Shown here: piece by piece, positions 6,257-15,739 of the stretch
Numbering within the stretch: position 1 is the stretch's first letter
Layout of the letters: each line of letters opens with the position of its first letter
NCBI GenBank assembly: GCA_017988355.1
Contig: JAGNRX010000001.1
Location: forward strand, 1-20,697
Reading direction: 5' to 3'
DNA length: 20,697 nucleotides
Origin: Bacteroidales bacterium
Lineage (GTDB): Bacteria > Bacteroidota > Bacteroidia > Bacteroidales > P3
Made by a program: the position numbers and the translations under genes
Notes under the pieces: generated by a model
The model's database searches: none
What the model saw: only the letters and a program-made list of their open reading frames with translations
What the model was told of the DNA's origin: nothing

Positions 6257-6724
6257 ATGAGAAAAGCAAGACCAAAGAAAAGAATTATCCTTCCAGATCC
6301 AAAATTTAACGAAACTATGGTAACAAAGTTCGTTAACAATATCATGTTGAAGGGTAAAAAAACAACAGCTTATAATATTTTTTATGATGCTATCGAAGTT
6401 GTTAGTGAGCGTACTAAAGAAGACGGTTTAGAGATTTGGAAAAAAGCATTAACTAATGTTACACCAAATGTTGAGGTTCGTAGCCGTAGAATCGGTGGAG
6501 CTACATTCCAAATTCCTTCTGAAATTCGTGCAGAAAGAAAACAATCAATGGGAATGAAGAGTTTGATTGGATTCGCAAGAAAAAGAAATGAAAAAACAAT
6601 GGCTCTTTGTTTGGCAAGTGAAATTATCGCTGCTGCTAAAGAAGAGGGTGCTGCTTACAAAAAGAAAGAAGATATTCATAGAATGGCAGAAGCTAATAAG
6701 GCTTTCTCTCATTTTAGATTCTAA
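6257..6724 (+). CDS. rpsG: 30S ribosomal protein S7
   Basis: 155 residues, beginning [18 protein letters not shown]7 starts assembly of the 30S head by binding the 3' domain of 16S rRNA, and lines the E site. Conserved stretches are [20 protein letters not shown], the [16 protein letters not shown] beta hairpin (about 72-87) that reaches the E site, and the C-terminal [14 protein letters not shown]. The length fits the usual 155-158. It lies between rpsL (39 nt) and fusA (27 nt). In E. coli S7 is the translational repressor of the str operon; whether that holds here cannot be judged. Confidence 0.98.
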   Translation: MRKARPKKRIILPDPKFNETMVTKFVNNIMLKGKKTTAYNIFYDAIEVVSERTKEDGLEIWKKALTNVTPNVEVRSRRIGGATFQIPSEIRAERKQSMGMKSLIGFARKRNEKTMALCLASEIIAAAKEEGAAYKKKEDIHRMAEANKAFSHFRF

Positions 6725-6751
6725 TATAAAAGTAGAGAGAAAGATATAACA

Positions 6752-8836
6752 ATGGGAGATTTAAAAAATACAAGGAATATTGGAATCATGGCTCATATAG
6801 ATGCTGGTAAAACAACAACTACTGAGCGGATCTTATTCTTTACAGGTAAAAACCATAAGATAGGGGAAACCCATCAAGGTTCTGCTACTATGGACTGGAT
6901 GGCTCAAGAGCAAGAACGTGGTATTACCATAACTTCTGCAGCAACAACTGTTTTCTGGGACTATAATGGCAATCATCATAAGATTAATATTATTGATACT
7001 CCAGGGCACGTTGACTTTACTGTTGAGGTTGAACGTTCACTAAGAGTTTTAGATGGTGCAGTTGCACTTTTCTGCGCTGTTGGTGGAGTTGAACCACAAA
7101 GTGAGACTGTATGGCGTCAGGCTGATAAATATAATGTTCCTCGTATTGCTTTTGTTAATAAAATGGACCGTGCAGGTGCTGATTTTTTTAATGTAGTAGC
7201 TCAAATCAAAGAACGTTTAGGTGCAAACCCTGTTCCACTTCAAATTCCAATTGGACAAGAAGATTTATTCAAAGGTGTTATTGACTTGATTTCAAACAAG
7301 GCATTAATGTATGATGAGGAATCAAATGGAACTAAAATGTATGAAATCCCTATGCCTGAAGATTTGAAGGAAGTAGCTGAGAAATACAGAAAAATGCTTA
7401 TTGAGGGGGTTGCTGAAGAAGATGAAGAACTTCTTATGAGATATATGGATGATGAAAACTCTATCACAGAAGAGGAAATGCTTTTCCATGTTCGTAAGGC
7501 TACTTGCGCAATGAGAATTACACCAGTTCTATGTGGTACTGCTTTCAAAAATAAAGGAGTTCAAAACCTACTTAATGCAATTACTGCATTTTTACCAAGT
7601 CCTTTAGATTTTCCAGAAATTGAAGGAATCAATCCAAAAACTGATAAACCTGAAACTCGTCATGCAAATGATCCTAAGGCTCCATTTTCAGCTTTAGCGT
7701 TTAAAATTGCAACCGACCCTTATGTTGGTAGGATTTGTTTCTTCCGTGTTTATTCAGGGGCTCTTGATGCAGGTTCTTATGTATATAATGCTTCAACAGG
7801 AAAGAAGGAACGTATTTCTCGTGTTCTTCAAATGCACGCAAACAAACAGAACTCACTTGATAGGATTGAGGCTGGTGATATTGGTGCAGCTGTTGGATTT
7901 AAAGATATTAAAACAGGAAACACTCTTTGCGATGAATCTTTTCCAATAGTATTGGAATCTATGACATTCCCAGAGCCTGTTATCTCTATTGCAATTGAGC
8001 CTAAACAACAAGCTGATGTTGATAAGTTCAATAATGCAATAACAAAATTAGTTGAAGAGGATCCAACTCTAAGGGTTGCTTCCGATGAGGCTTCTGGTCA
8101 AACTGTAATGTCAGGAATGGGTGAGCTTCACTTAGACATTATCTTAGACCGTATGCGTCGTGAGTTTAGTGTTGATGTAAATCAAGGACCACCTCAGGTT
8201 GCATATAAAGAAGCTATTACAACTGCATACCAACACAAGGAAGTTTATAAGAAACAAACTGGTGGTAGAGGTAAGTTTGCTGATATTCTATTCGTTTTAG
8301 AGCCAGCTGATGAAGGATTTAAGGGTCTTCAATTTGTTAACTCTGTTAAGGGTGGTAATATTCCAAAAGAATTTATTGCTCCTATTGAAAAGGGCTTCAA
8401 ACAAGCTATGGTAAATGGTGTTTTAGGTGGTTTCCCAATTGAAAGCATGAAGGTAACTATTATTGACGGATCTTATCATGCTGTTGACTCTGATGCATTG
8501 TCATTTGAACTTTGTGCTAAGATAGCATTTAAAGAAGCAGCAAGAAAAGCAAAACCAATTCTTTTAGAACCAATCATGTCTGTTGAAGTAACAACTCCTG
8601 ACACTTATTTAGGTGCAGTAACTGGTGACTTAAACAGAAGAAGAGCTATTCTAGAAAATGTAACAGCTAAGGTAGGAATTCAAGCAGTTAAATGTAAGGT
8701 TCCACTTTCTCAAATGTTTGGTTATGTAACAGCCCTAAGAACTATTACTTCTGGTCGTGCTAACTCAACAATGGAATTTTCACATTACGCTGAAGCACCA
8801 AGAGATATTACAGAATCAGTATTGAATAAATCATAA
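6752..8836 (+). CDS. fusA: Elongation factor G
   Basis: 694 residues. This GTPase moves tRNAs and mRNA after peptide bond formation and, with RRF, recycles ribosomes. GTPase motifs: G1 AHIDAGKT (14-21), G2 around RGITITSA (56-63), G3 DTPGH (82-86), G4 NKMD (136-139). Domain II follows ([15 protein letters not shown]), then domains III-V with [19 protein letters not shown] and a C-terminal part ending [15 protein letters not shown]. All GTPase motifs are intact, so it appears to be an active EF-G, not a GTPase-degenerate paralogue. It is 27 nt after rpsG and 25 nt before rpsJ. The tuf gene that follows fusA in many phyla is absent here, a known trait of Bacteroidota. Confidence 0.98.
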   Translation: MGDLKNTRNIGIMAHIDAGKTTTTERILFFTGKNHKIGETHQGSATMDWMAQEQERGITITSAATTVFWDYNGNHHKINIIDTPGHVDFTVEVERSLRVLDGAVALFCAVGGVEPQSETVWRQADKYNVPRIAFVNKMDRAGADFFNVVAQIKERLGANPVPLQIPIGQEDLFKGVIDLISNKALMYDEESNGTKMYEIPMPEDLKEVAEKYRKMLIEGVAEEDEELLMRYMDDENSITEEEMLFHVRKATCAMRITPVLCGTAFKNKGVQNLLNAITAFLPSPLDFPEIEGINPKTDKPETRHANDPKAPFSALAFKIATDPYVGRICFFRVYSGALDAGSYVYNASTGKKERISRVLQMHANKQNSLDRIEAGDIGAAVGFKDIKTGNTLCDESFPIVLESMTFPEPVISIAIEPKQQADVDKFNNAITKLVEEDPTLRVASDEASGQTVMSGMGELHLDIILDRMRREFSVDVNQGPPQVAYKEAITTAYQHKEVYKKQTGGRGKFADILFVLEPADEGFKGLQFVNSVKGGNIPKEFIAPIEKGFKQAMVNGVLGGFPIESMKVTIIDGSYHAVDSDALSFELCAKIAFKEAARKAKPILLEPIMSVEVTTPDTYLGAVTGDLNRRRAILENVTAKVGIQAVKCKVPLSQMFGYVTALRTITSGRANSTMEFSHYAEAPRDITESVLNKS

Positions 8837-8861
8837 GAAAACTAATATAAAGACAAATATC

Positions 8862-9167
8862 GTGAGTCAAAGAATTAGAATTAAATTAAAATCATACGAT
8901 CATAACTTAGTTGATAAATCTGCTGAGAAAATCGTAAAAACTGTAAAATTAACTGGAGCAGTTGTTAATGGACCAATTCCACTTCCAACCAACAAGAAGA
9001 TTTACACAGTTAACCGTGCAACATTCGTAAACAAGAAAGCAAGAGAACAATTTCAATTGTGTACTTTTAAAAGATTGTTGGATATTTATAGCACTTCAGC
9101 TAAAACTATTGATGCTTTAATGAAATTAGAGCTTCCAAGTGGAGTTGAAGTTGAAATCAAGGTTTAA
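8862..9167 (+). CDS. rpsJ: 30S ribosomal protein S10 (GTG start)
   Basis: 101 residues. The start codon is GTG, giving (M)[20 protein letters not shown], which is exactly the family N-terminus, so the GTG choice is secure. S10 binds the 30S head and, in transcription complexes, acts as Nus[20 protein letters not shown] (about 35-53) is the conserved loop that reaches into the head. This gene opens the S10 part of the block, 25 nt after fusA and 90 nt before rplC. The 90-nt gap to rplC is the longest true gap inside the cluster. Confidence 0.97.
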   Translation: MSQRIRIKLKSYDHNLVDKSAEKIVKTVKLTGAVVNGPIPLPTNKKIYTVNRATFVNKKAREQFQLCTFKRLLDIYSTSAKTIDALMKLELPSGVEVEIKV

Positions 9168-9257
9168 CATAGTTGTCTATAACTATAAAGTAGAGATGTT
9201 AAACAATCAGCCTATGCAACAAAGCAAGCTGAGTATTTATTAAAACAAAAACAAGAA
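9168..9257 (+). promoter_or_regulatory. rpsJ-rplC intergenic leader with two hairpins
   Basis: A 90-nt gap in a block where others are at most 39 nt. It holds ATAGTT (9169-9174) / AACTAT (9181-9186) around a 6-nt loop, and TCAGC (9207-9211) / GCTGA (9228-9232) with an inner GC/GC pair. There is no TAnnTTTG, so it is not an obvious promoter. It could be a binding site for a ribosomal protein (L4 is the regulator of the S10 operon in E. coli) or an RNA-processing site; both are inference. Confidence 0.35.
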
Positions 9258-9887
9258 ATGTCAGGTTTAATTGGAAAAAAAATTGGAATGACCAGTATTT
9301 ATGATGCCTCCGGTAGACAACAACCGTGCACAGTTATCGAAGCTGGTCCTTGCGTAGTAACTAGAATCAAGAGTGTAGAAACTGATGGTTATTCAGCTCT
9401 TCAACTTTCATTCGAGGAATTGAAAGAAAAGAACTGTACTAAACCAATGAGAGGTCACTTCGCAAAAGCGAGTACAACACCTAAGAGACATGTTGCAGAG
9501 TTTACTCGTTTTGAAGAAGGTAAGAAAAAAGCTTTCGGAGAGTCAGTAACATGTACTGTGTTTTCAGAGGGAGAATTTGTTGACGTAGTAGGTATTTCAA
9601 AAGGTAAAGGATTCCAAGGGGTTGTGAAACGTCATGGATTTCGTGGTGTTGGAGATGCAACTCACGGTCAACATGATAGATTACGTGCACCAGGTTCTAT
9701 TGGAGCCTCTTCTTACCCTTCAAGAGTATTTAAAGGAATGAGAATGGCAGGTAGAATGGGAGGAAAGAGAGTTAAAATTCAAAACTTAGAAGTACTTAAG
9801 GTGATCGAAGATAAGAATTTAGTTATAGTTAAAGGATCTGTTCCGGGTCCAAAGGGATCAATTTTAAAACTTGAGAGATGGAGCTAA
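9258..9887 (+). CDS. rplC: 50S ribosomal protein L3
   Basis: 209 residues, starting [20 protein letters not shown], the standard L3 opening. L3 is one of the first proteins to bind 23S rRNA, and its long loop reaches the peptidyl-transferase centre. That loop is seen in [20 protein letters not shown] and the following [20 protein letters not shown] (about 114-158). [17 protein letters not shown] is the usual C-terminal signature. Its last 10 nt overlap the start of rplD in a different frame, which suggests translational coupling between L3 and L4. It follows the unusual 90-nt leader after rpsJ. Confidence 0.98.
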   Translation: MSGLIGKKIGMTSIYDASGRQQPCTVIEAGPCVVTRIKSVETDGYSALQLSFEELKEKNCTKPMRGHFAKASTTPKRHVAEFTRFEEGKKKAFGESVTCTVFSEGEFVDVVGISKGKGFQGVVKRHGFRGVGDATHGQHDRLRAPGSIGASSYPSRVFKGMRMAGRMGGKRVKIQNLEVLKVIEDKNLVIVKGSVPGPKGSILKLERWS

Positions 9888-10510
9888 AAGTTTATAATAT
9901 AAATGGAAACGAAACTGGCAGAACAATTGATGTTAGTGACACTTTTTTAGGAATTGAACCAAACGATCATGCAATTTGGTTAGATGTTAAACAATTTCTT
10001 GCAAACCAACGTCAAGGTACTCATAAATCAAAAGAACGTTCAGAGGTTTCTGGTTCAACTAAGAAACTAAAACGTCAAAAGGGTACTGGTGGAGCAAGAG
10101 CTGGAGATGCTAAAAGTCCAACAAGAGTTGGTGGAGGTAGAGCGTTTGGCCCAAGACCAAGAGATTATTCTTTCAAACTTAACAAAAAAGTTAAAAGATT
10201 AGCTCGTCTTTCTGCATTATCTTATAAGGTTAAAGAAGAAAAGTTAATTGTTGTTGAAGATTTCAATTTTGACACTCCAAAGACTAAAAACATGATGAAA
10301 GTGTTAGGAGATTTGAGGTTAGGTGAAAAAAAATCACTTTTTGTGTTGAATAATCAAGATAATTTTGTAATTTTGTCGGCTCGTAACATTAACTGTATTA
10401 GTATAACTGACGCAAGGTCAGTCAATACATATGATTTATTACGTGCAAACAGTGTAATTTTTTCTGAAACAGCAATCAAAGAATTAGAAAATTTAAACTC
10501 TAATTCTTAA
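9878..10510 (+). CDS. rplD: 50S ribosomal protein L4
   Basis: 210 residues, beginning [20 protein letters not shown]4 lines the peptide exit tunnel with L22. The extended loop is [19 protein letters not shown] then [20 protein letters not shown] (about 63-102), where the GTGxAR and FGPxPRDY signatures are intact; changes in this loop are linked to macrolide resistance, and none is evident. The ATG lies within the end of rplC (10-nt overlap). rplW follows after 35 nt. In E. coli this protein also represses the S10 operon. Confidence 0.97.
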   Translation: MELKVYNINGNETGRTIDVSDTFLGIEPNDHAIWLDVKQFLANQRQGTHKSKERSEVSGSTKKLKRQKGTGGARAGDAKSPTRVGGGRAFGPRPRDYSFKLNKKVKRLARLSALSYKVKEEKLIVVEDFNFDTPKTKNMMKVLGDLRLGEKKSLFVLNNQDNFVILSARNINCISITDARSVNTYDLLRANSVIFSETAIKELENLNSNS

Positions 10511-10545
10511 AATAGTAAGAATAATTAACATTTAACAAAATAAAA

Positions 10546-10839
10546 ATGGAAATCATAGTTAAGCCGATTATTACTGAGAAAATGACTAAAACGACTGAAA
10601 AGTTTTCAAATCGTTTTGGTTTCATCGTTAATAGACGAGCAAATAAAATAGAAATAAAAAAGGCTGTAGAGTCTTTGTATAATGTTAAAGTTGATAGAGT
10701 TAATACTATGAACTATAACGGCAAGAATAAATCTCGCTACACAAAAGCTGGATTTATAAAAGGAAAATCATCGGACTTTAAAAAGGCTATCATTATGTTA
10801 GCAGAAGGTGATACAATAGATTTTTATAGCAATATTTAA
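10546..10839 (+). CDS. rplW: 50S ribosomal protein L23
   Basis: 97 residues, starting MEIIVKPIITEKMTKTTEKF, with KYxF-like FSNRFGFIVNRRANKIEIKK (about 20-39) and YNVKVDRVNTMNYNGKNKSR (about 46-65), the L23 core. L23 stands at the tunnel exit and is the docking point for trigger factor and signal recognition particle. The length fits the 96-100 norm. It lies 35 nt after rplD and 13 nt before rplB. Confidence 0.96.
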   Translation: MEIIVKPIITEKMTKTTEKFSNRFGFIVNRRANKIEIKKAVESLYNVKVDRVNTMNYNGKNKSRYTKAGFIKGKSSDFKKAIIMLAEGDTIDFYSNI

Positions 10840-10852
10840 GAAAAAGAGATAG

Positions 10853-11677
10853 ATGGCTTTAAAAAAATTAAAACCAACCACACCAGGACAAAGATTCAAA
10901 GTAGCAAGTACTTTTGAAGAAATAACTGCTTCCGAGCCTGAGAAGAGTTTAACATTTGGTGTAAAGAAAAGTGGTGGACGAAACAATCAAGGTAAAATGA
11001 CTATGCGCTATATTGGTGGTGGTCATAAAAAACTATATCGTCTTATAGATTTTCGCAGAGATAAGGATAATATTCCTGCAGTTGTAAAAACTATAGAATA
11101 TGATCCAAATAGAACTGCACGTATTGCTTTAGTGGCATATGCAGACGGTGAAAAACGATATATAGTTTGTCCTCACGGATTAAAAGTTGGTCAGACAATA
11201 ATGTCAGGTATCGGAGCTGCCCCGGAAATAGGCAATACTTTATTATTAAGCGAAATTCCATTTGGTACAACAATTCACAATATTGAATTAAATCCTGGAC
11301 AAGGAGCTAAGATGGCACGTAGTGCTGGTTCTCATGCTCAACTAATGTCAAGAGATGGAAAATATGCAACTCTTAAGATGCCTTCAGGTGAAACTAGAAT
11401 GATATTACAAGCATGTAGAGCAACAATTGGAATGGTTTCCAATATTGAACATAACTTGGAAATTTCAGGAAAAGCTGGTAGATCACGATGGCTAGGAAGA
11501 CGTCCTCGTACAAGAGGAGTAGTAATGAACCCTGTCGATCACCCTATGGGTGGAGGAGAAGGCCGTGCTAGTGGAGGTCAACCTCGCTCAAGAAATGGAA
11601 TCCCTTCAAGAGGATTTAAAACTAGAGCTCCTAAGAAACATTCTAGTAAGTACATAGTAGATAGACGTAAGAAATAA
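10853..11677 (+). CDS. rplB: 50S ribosomal protein L2
   Basis: 274 residues, beginning [21 protein letters not shown]2 binds 23S rRNA near the peptidyl-transferase centre and helps join the subunits. [22 protein letters not shown] (about 42-63) is the N-terminal RNA-binding part; the C-terminal [20 protein letters not shown] (about 225-244) contains the highly conserved histidine tied to peptidyl-transferase activity. The length matches the family (273-276). Spacing is 13 nt after rplW and 18 nt before rpsS. Confidence 0.98.
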   Translation: MALKKLKPTTPGQRFKVASTFEEITASEPEKSLTFGVKKSGGRNNQGKMTMRYIGGGHKKLYRLIDFRRDKDNIPAVVKTIEYDPNRTARIALVAYADGEKRYIVCPHGLKVGQTIMSGIGAAPEIGNTLLLSEIPFGTTIHNIELNPGQGAKMARSAGSHAQLMSRDGKYATLKMPSGETRMILQACRATIGMVSNIEHNLEISGKAGRSRWLGRRPRTRGVVMNPVDHPMGGGEGRASGGQPRSRNGIPSRGFKTRAPKKHSSKYIVDRRKK

Positions 11678-11695
11678 TTTAAATCATAGGTAGAG

Positions 11696-11974
11696 ATGAG
11701 TCGTTCGTTAAAAAAAGGACCTTATATTCATTATAAGTTAGAAAAGAAAGTTTTAGCTTCACAAGAGCAAAACAAAAAGACTACTATTAAAACTTGGTCA
11801 AGAGCATCTATGATTTCTCCAGATTTCGTAGGTCAAACAATTGCTGTGCACAATGGAAATAAATTTATTCCAGTTTATGTTACTGAAAATATGGTAGGTC
11901 ATAAGCTTGGTGAATTTTCTCCTACGAGAATGTTCCGTGGACATGCAGGACAGAAAGATAAAGGTAAGAAATAA
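11696..11974 (+). CDS. rpsS: 30S ribosomal protein S19
   Basis: 92 residues, [20 protein letters not shown] at the start and [20 protein letters not shown] then [16 protein letters not shown] near the end, which are the S19 signatures. S19 forms a complex with S13 in the 30S head and touches the A-site tRNA through its tail. Full length. It is 18 nt after rplB and 17 nt before rplV, the conserved L2-S19-L22 order. Confidence 0.98.
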   Translation: MSRSLKKGPYIHYKLEKKVLASQEQNKKTTIKTWSRASMISPDFVGQTIAVHNGNKFIPVYVTENMVGHKLGEFSPTRMFRGHAGQKDKGKK

Positions 11975-11991
11975 TAAAAATTCGCCGAAAA

Positions 11992-12429
11992 ATGGGATCA
12001 AGAAAACACATAAGTGCTGAAGCACGTAAAGAAGCTAATAAATCTCTTTATATTGCAAAGTTAAATAATAATCCAACATCTCCTCAAAAGACAAGATTGA
12101 TGGCAGATGCAATCAGAGGATTAGATGTAAATAAAGCTTTGGGTATTTTACAATATAGCCAAAGAGAGTCTGCACCTAAATTACGTAAGTTATTACTTTC
12201 AGCTATATCTAATTGGCAAAATAAAAATGAGGGTAAGAGAATCGAAGATGCTGAACTATTCGTTAAAGAAATTTCTGTTGACGGAGGAAGACAATTAAAA
12301 CGTCTTCGTACAGCGCCTCGTGGTCTTGGTCATAGAATCAAAAAGCGTTCTAACCACGTAACCCTTATTCTTGGCAGTAAGGTAGCAGATAAAAATGCTG
12401 AGACAGCAAAAGTAAATGCTGAAAATTAA
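11992..12429 (+). CDS. rplV: 50S ribosomal protein L22
   Basis: 145 residues. L22 spans the large subunit, and its beta hairpin lines the exit tunnel opposite L4. SPQKTRLMADAIRGLDVNKA (about 31-50) is the conserved helix and LKRLRTAPRGLGHRIKKRSN (about 102-121) the tunnel hairpin, without the deletions seen in macrolide-resistant strains. It is longer than the 110 residues of E. coli L22: an N-terminal piece (MGSRKHISAEARKEANKS) and a C-terminal tail (ADKNAETAKVNAEN) are extra, which is usual in Bacteroidota. rpsC follows after 33 nt. Confidence 0.97.
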   Translation: MGSRKHISAEARKEANKSLYIAKLNNNPTSPQKTRLMADAIRGLDVNKALGILQYSQRESAPKLRKLLLSAISNWQNKNEGKRIEDAELFVKEISVDGGRQLKRLRTAPRGLGHRIKKRSNHVTLILGSKVADKNAETAKVNAEN

Positions 12430-12462
12430 TAATTTGTATAATTAGTAAATGATATAATCAGG

Positions 12463-13197
12463 ATGGGACAAAAAGCAAATCCAATAGGCAATAGATTAGG
12501 AATCATCAGAGGATGGGATTCTAATTGGTTTGGTGGGAAAAAATTTGATGCAAAATTGGTTGAAGATGACAAAATAAGAAAATATCTTAATGCTCGTCTA
12601 TCTAAAGCTAGTATTTCTAAAATTTATATTGAAAGGACTTTAAAACTTATTACAGTAACAATCAATACCGCAAGACCAGGTCTTATCATCGGTAAGGCAG
12701 GTCAAGAGGTTGATAAACTAAAAGAGGAATTAAAGAAATTGACAAACAAAGATGTTCAAATCAACATATCTGAAGTTAAACGTCCAGAATTAGATGCGGT
12801 TTTAGTTGCAGCAACTATCGCTCGTCAAATTGAAGGTCGTGTTTCTTACAGAAAAGCTGTGAAAACTGCAATTACTTCAACAATGAGAGTTGGAGCAGAA
12901 GGAATCAAAGTTTCTGTTTCAGGTCGTATTGGTGGTGCAGAAATGGCTAGAAGAGAACATTATAAAGAAGGAAGAACTCCATTGCATACATTTAGAGCTG
13001 ACATTGACTATGCTCAAGCAGAAGCTCATACTACATACGGTCGTATCGGCGTTAAAGTATGGATATGTAAAGGTATTGTTTATGGTAAACCTGAACTAGT
13101 TCCTTCTACAGTTGGTGGTAATATTAAAGAAGGAGGCCGCGGTGGTGCTCAACGCCCTTCATCAAACTTTAATCAACGCCCACGTAGAAAAAAATAA
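12463..13197 (+). CDS. rpsC: 30S ribosomal protein S3
   Basis: 244 residues, [20 protein letters not shown] at the start. S3 lies at the mRNA entry side of the 30S subunit and helps with mRNA unwinding. The KH RNA-binding domain shows its GxxG-type loop at [16 protein letters not shown] (about 71-86, G-L-I-I-G-K-A-G). The C-terminal domain includes [17 protein letters not shown] and [20 protein letters not shown] with IGVKVWI, all standard. The tail is Gly/Arg-rich ([10 protein letters not shown]). Gaps of 33 nt on both sides. Confidence 0.98.
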   Translation: MGQKANPIGNRLGIIRGWDSNWFGGKKFDAKLVEDDKIRKYLNARLSKASISKIYIERTLKLITVTINTARPGLIIGKAGQEVDKLKEELKKLTNKDVQINISEVKRPELDAVLVAATIARQIEGRVSYRKAVKTAITSTMRVGAEGIKVSVSGRIGGAEMARREHYKEGRTPLHTFRADIDYAQAEAHTTYGRIGVKVWICKGIVYGKPELVPSTVGGNIKEGGRGGAQRPSSNFNQRPRRKK

Positions 13198-13218
13198 TAA
13201 ATTAGTTAACAAGTAAAA

Positions 13219-13230
13219 TATCGTACGATA
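13219..13230. other. 12-bp perfect palindrome abutting the rplP start codon
   Basis: TATCGTACGATA reads the same on both strands and ends on the base before the rplP ATG (13231). It could be a chance palindrome in A/T-rich DNA, a protein-binding site, or a small hairpin that affects rplP translation. I see no second copy in the gaps I examined. Confidence 0.4.
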
Positions 13231-13656
13231 ATGTTACAACCTAAAAAGACAAAATTTAGAAAACAGCAGAAAGGTAGAATTAAAGGAATTGCTTTTCGTG
13301 GTCATGAGTTAGCTTTTGGTAGCTTTGGAATAAAATCTTTGGAAACATCGTTTATTACTGGTCGTCAAATTGAAGCTGCTCGTCAAGCTGTAACTCGTTT
13401 TATGAAACGTGAGGGACAAATTTGGATCAGAATATTTCCTGACAAACCTATTACAAAGAAACCAGCCGAAGTTCGTATGGGTAAGGGTAAAGGTGCTCCA
13501 GAATATTTCGTTGCAAGAATAATGCCAGGAACTATACTATTTGAAGCTGAGGGTGTGCCACTGGAAATTGCAAAAGAAGCGATGCGTTTAGCTGCTCAAA
13601 AATTGCCAGTTACAACTAGATTCATAGTTAGAAGAGATTACGTTGAAGAAGTATAA
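13231..13656 (+). CDS. rplP: 50S ribosomal protein L16
   Basis: 141 residues, [20 protein letters not shown] at the start. L16 holds the A-site tRNA elbow and is needed for late large-subunit assembly. [40 protein letters not shown] and [16 protein letters not shown] are all L16 signatures, including the arginine-rich site that YcfD-type oxygenases can hydroxylate. The length is near the 138-144 norm. A palindrome touches the start codon; rpmC follows after 12 nt. Confidence 0.98.
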   Translation: MLQPKKTKFRKQQKGRIKGIAFRGHELAFGSFGIKSLETSFITGRQIEAARQAVTRFMKREGQIWIRIFPDKPITKKPAEVRMGKGKGAPEYFVARIMPGTILFEAEGVPLEIAKEAMRLAAQKLPVTTRFIVRRDYVEEV

Positions 13657-13668
13657 AAAAAATTGAAT

Positions 13669-13881
13669 ATGAAAAACAATGTAATAAAAGAACTCTCTAC
13701 TCAAGAGTTGCAAGAAAGATTAACTGTTGATAAGATGCAGTTAAATAAAATGAAAATTAATCATGCCGTTACTCCTTTGGAAAATCCTAACAAAATTATG
13801 GAAGCAAGAAGAGATATAGCAAGAGTAATTACAGAGTTAAGAAAAAGAGAATTAGATTCTAAATCTGTTGATAATAAATAA
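13669..13881 (+). CDS. rpmC: 50S ribosomal protein L29
   Basis: 70 residues from the ATG at 13669: MKNNVIKELSTQELQERLTV. Two long helices with the pattern MEARRDIARVITELRKREL (about 44-62), which is the L29 signature. L29 sits beside L23 at the tunnel exit. An in-frame TTG two codons upstream would give MN-MKNN; the ATG is preferred because family members begin M-K-x-x-x-I-K-E-L. It lies between rplP (12 nt) and rpsQ (19 nt), as in most bacteria. Confidence 0.95.
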   Translation: MKNNVIKELSTQELQERLTVDKMQLNKMKINHAVTPLENPNKIMEARRDIARVITELRKRELDSKSVDNK

Positions 13882-13900
13882 TACCTAAATTCAATTCATA

Positions 13901-14155
13901 ATGGAAAGAAACTTAAGAAAAGAAAGAGTAGGTCTTGTTATTAGTAATAAAATGGATAAAACTATTCGTGTGTACGTCGAGCGTAAAGTGAAGCATCCAA
14001 AATACGAAAAATTCGTAAAGAAAAGTTCCAAGTTTATGGCTCATGACGAGAAAAACGAATGCAACATGGGAGATGTTGTGAAAATAATGGAAACAAGACC
14101 ATTGAGTAAAAGTAAATGTTGGAGATTGGTCGAAATAATAGAAAGAGCGAAATAA
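13901..14155 (+). CDS. rpsQ: 30S ribosomal protein S17
   Basis: 84 residues, [20 protein letters not shown] then [20 protein letters not shown]; the G-x-V-x-S-x-K-M-D-K-T opening and HPKYEKF are the S17 signatures. S17 is an OB-fold primary binder of the 16S 5' domain and helps fold the subunit body. [19 protein letters not shown] (about 54-72) completes the fold. Only one base separates its stop from the rplN ATG, which suggests coupled translation. Confidence 0.97.
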   Translation: MERNLRKERVGLVISNKMDKTIRVYVERKVKHPKYEKFVKKSSKFMAHDEKNECNMGDVVKIMETRPLSKSKCWRLVEIIERAK

Positions 14156-14156
14156 C

Positions 14157-14525
14157 ATGGTACAACAAGAATCAAGATTAATTGTAGCTGACAATAGCGG
14201 AGCAAAAAGTGTATTGTGCATTAGGGTCCTTGGGGGAACTAAAAGAAGATATGCTTCATTAGGTGATAAGATTGTGGTTTCTATCAAAGATGCAATTCCT
14301 TCAGGAAATGTGAAAAAAGGTATAGTTTCCAAAGCTGTTGTTGTTAGAACTAAAAAAGAAGTAAGACGTAAAGACGGTTCTTACATCAGATTTGATGATA
14401 ACGCATGTGTTCTTTTAAATACAAACGATGAATTAAGAGGAACACGTATTTTTGGACCAGTAGCAAGAGAATTGCGTGAAAAACAATTTATGAAAATCGT
14501 TTCACTAGCTCCTGAAGTATTATAA
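14157..14525 (+). CDS. rplN: 50S ribosomal protein L14
   Basis: 122 residues, [20 protein letters not shown] at the start, with [23 protein letters not shown] and [15 protein letters not shown]; this is a textbook L14 of the usual 122 residues. L14 forms part of the contact to 16S rRNA at the subunit interface and is the docking site of the silencing factor RsfS. It comes 1 nt after rpsQ and 21 nt before rplX. Confidence 0.98.
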   Translation: MVQQESRLIVADNSGAKSVLCIRVLGGTKRRYASLGDKIVVSIKDAIPSGNVKKGIVSKAVVVRTKKEVRRKDGSYIRFDDNACVLLNTNDELRGTRIFGPVARELREKQFMKIVSLAPEVL

Positions 14526-14546
14526 AAGCAAAAAAATATTATAGAT

Positions 14547-14864
14547 ATGAAATTGCACATTAAAAAAGGGGATATCGTTAAGGTACTTGCAGGCGACTCA
14601 AAAGGTTCAACTGGAAGAGTGCTTATAGTATATCCGAAAAAAAGCCGAGCAATAGTTGAAGGAGTAAACAAGGTTAAGAAACATTCTAAGCCAAGTCCAC
14701 AAAATACTCAAGGAGGAATTATTGAAAAAGAGGCATCAATCCATATATCAAATTTAGCTGTTGTTGATTCTAAAGGAAACTCAACTAGAATTGGTAGAAA
14801 ATTGGATGAAACCACTAAAAAATTAGTTCGTTATTCAAAAAAATCAGGGGAGGTAATTAAATAA
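14547..14864 (+). CDS. rplX: 50S ribosomal protein L24
   Basis: 105 residues. The KOW motif is at about 5-32: [20 protein letters not shown] then VLIVYPKK, followed by [20 protein letters not shown], the family signature. L24 starts folding of 23S rRNA during assembly and lies near the tunnel exit. Its final codons carry GGGGAGGT (14847-14854), a strong Shine-Dalgarno site for rplE, and its stop overlaps the rplE ATG by one base (TAATG). Confidence 0.97.
   Translation: MKLHIKKGDIVKVLAGDSKGSTGRVLIVYPKKSRAIVEGVNKVKKHSKPSPQNTQGGIIEKEASIHISNLAVVDSKGNSTRIGRKLDETTKKLVRYSKKSGEVIK
14847..14854 (+). promoter_or_regulatory. Strong Shine-Dalgarno site for rplE
   Basis: GGGGAGGT lies inside the end of rplX, with GGAGGT ending 9 nt before the rplE ATG (14864). 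Most genes in this cluster lack such a site, as expected in Bacteroidota, so this one stands out. Confidence 0.6.
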
Positions 14865-15430
14865 TGCCATATACACCAAGATTAAAGCAGAAATATAAAG
14901 AAGAAATTATATCTGCACTAGTAAAAGAACATAATTACAAAACTGTAATGCAAGTTCCTCAATTATTGAAGATATCTTTAAATCAAGGTTTAGGGAAAAC
15001 TGCAATTATAGATAAAAAAGTTATTGATAAAGGTATCGAAGAGATGACAATTGTTTCAGGTCAAAGAGCTGTTGCAACAAAGTCAAAGAAAGATATTTCA
15101 AACTTTAAGTTGAGAAAAGGGATGCCTGTTGGAGTAAGAGTTACTTTGAGAGGTGATAAAATGTATGAATTTCTCGATAGATTAATTTCAGCATCTATTC
15201 CCCGTATTAGAGACTTTAGAGGAATTGACGATAAAGGCTTTGACGGAAGAGGTAACTTTTCATTCGGTATAACTGAACAAATCATCTTTCCTGAAATTGA
15301 AATTGATAAAATTTCACATATTCAAGGAATGGATATTACACTTGTAACCTCAGCTAAAACAGACAAGGAAGCGTTATCGCTATTAAAGTCTTTTGGATTC
15401 CCATTTAAAAATCAAACAGTTACTATATAA
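14864..15430 (+). CDS. rplE: 50S ribosomal protein L5
   Basis: 188 residues, [20 protein letters not shown] at the start. L5 binds 5S rRNA with L18 and L25 to form the central protuberance. [16 protein letters not shown] (about 30-45), [20 protein letters not shown] and [20 protein letters not shown] are the known L5 signatures. The ATG shares its A with the rplX stop (TAATG), and a strong Shine-Dalgarno site lies just upstream in rplX. rpsN begins 1 nt after the stop, so L24, L5 and S14 look translationally linked. Confidence 0.98.
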   Translation: MPYTPRLKQKYKEEIISALVKEHNYKTVMQVPQLLKISLNQGLGKTAIIDKKVIDKGIEEMTIVSGQRAVATKSKKDISNFKLRKGMPVGVRVTLRGDKMYEFLDRLISASIPRIRDFRGIDDKGFDGRGNFSFGITEQIIFPEIEIDKISHIQGMDITLVTSAKTDKEALSLLKSFGFPFKNQTVTI

Positions 15431-15431
15431 T

Positions 15432-15701
15432 ATGGCAAAAGAATCAATTAAAGCGAGACAACGCAAAAGAGAAAAAATGGTTGCTAAATATGCTGCAAAA
15501 AGAGCAGCATTACTTGAAGCTGGAGATTACGAAGGCTTACAAAAATTACCAAAAAACGCTTCTCCAGTTCGTTTACACAATAGATGTCAATTAACTGGTA
15601 GACCAAAAGGATATATGAGACAATTCGGAGTTTCTCGTATTAACTTTAGGGAAATGGCTTTAGCTGGATTAATTCCAGGGGTAAAAAAAGCAAGCTGGTA
15701 A
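15432..15701 (+). CDS. rpsN: 30S ribosomal protein S14 (zinc-free type)
   Basis: 89 residues from the ATG at 15432: [20 protein letters not shown]. The longer open frame reaching back into rplE is not real, because the family starts MAKES-KAR. S14 belongs to the 30S head. [20 protein letters not shown] is the conserved C-terminal RNA-binding part. Only one cysteine is present, so this is the longer C-minus (zinc-independent) form rather than the about 61-residue four-cysteine form; the 89-residue length agrees. rpsH follows after 38 nt. Confidence 0.97.
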   Translation: MAKESIKARQRKREKMVAKYAAKRAALLEAGDYEGLQKLPKNASPVRLHNRCQLTGRPKGYMRQFGVSRINFREMALAGLIPGVKKASW

Positions 15702-15739
15702 TTAAATTCAAGTCAAAGCAAATAAAAAAATAAATAGAG

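Noticed and set aside
7240..7548. A 102-codon minus-strand frame inside fusA
   Set aside because: Serine-rich shadow of the conserved fusA coding strand.
12430..12462. A possible internal promoter (TAATAATTTG) between rplV and rpsC
   Set aside because: The spacing does not fit TAnnTTTG, and no upstream TTTG element lies at the right distance.
13913..14332. A 139-codon open frame on the minus strand across rpsQ and rplN
   Set aside because: It is antisense to two certain ribosomal genes, shows Phe/Ser/Leu-rich composition typical of a shadow frame, and has no promoter or family resemblance.
15393..15431. An N-terminal extension of S14 reaching into rplE
   Set aside because: It starts at a TTG inside rplE, and S14 proteins begin with MAKES at 15432; the extra 13 residues match no family member.
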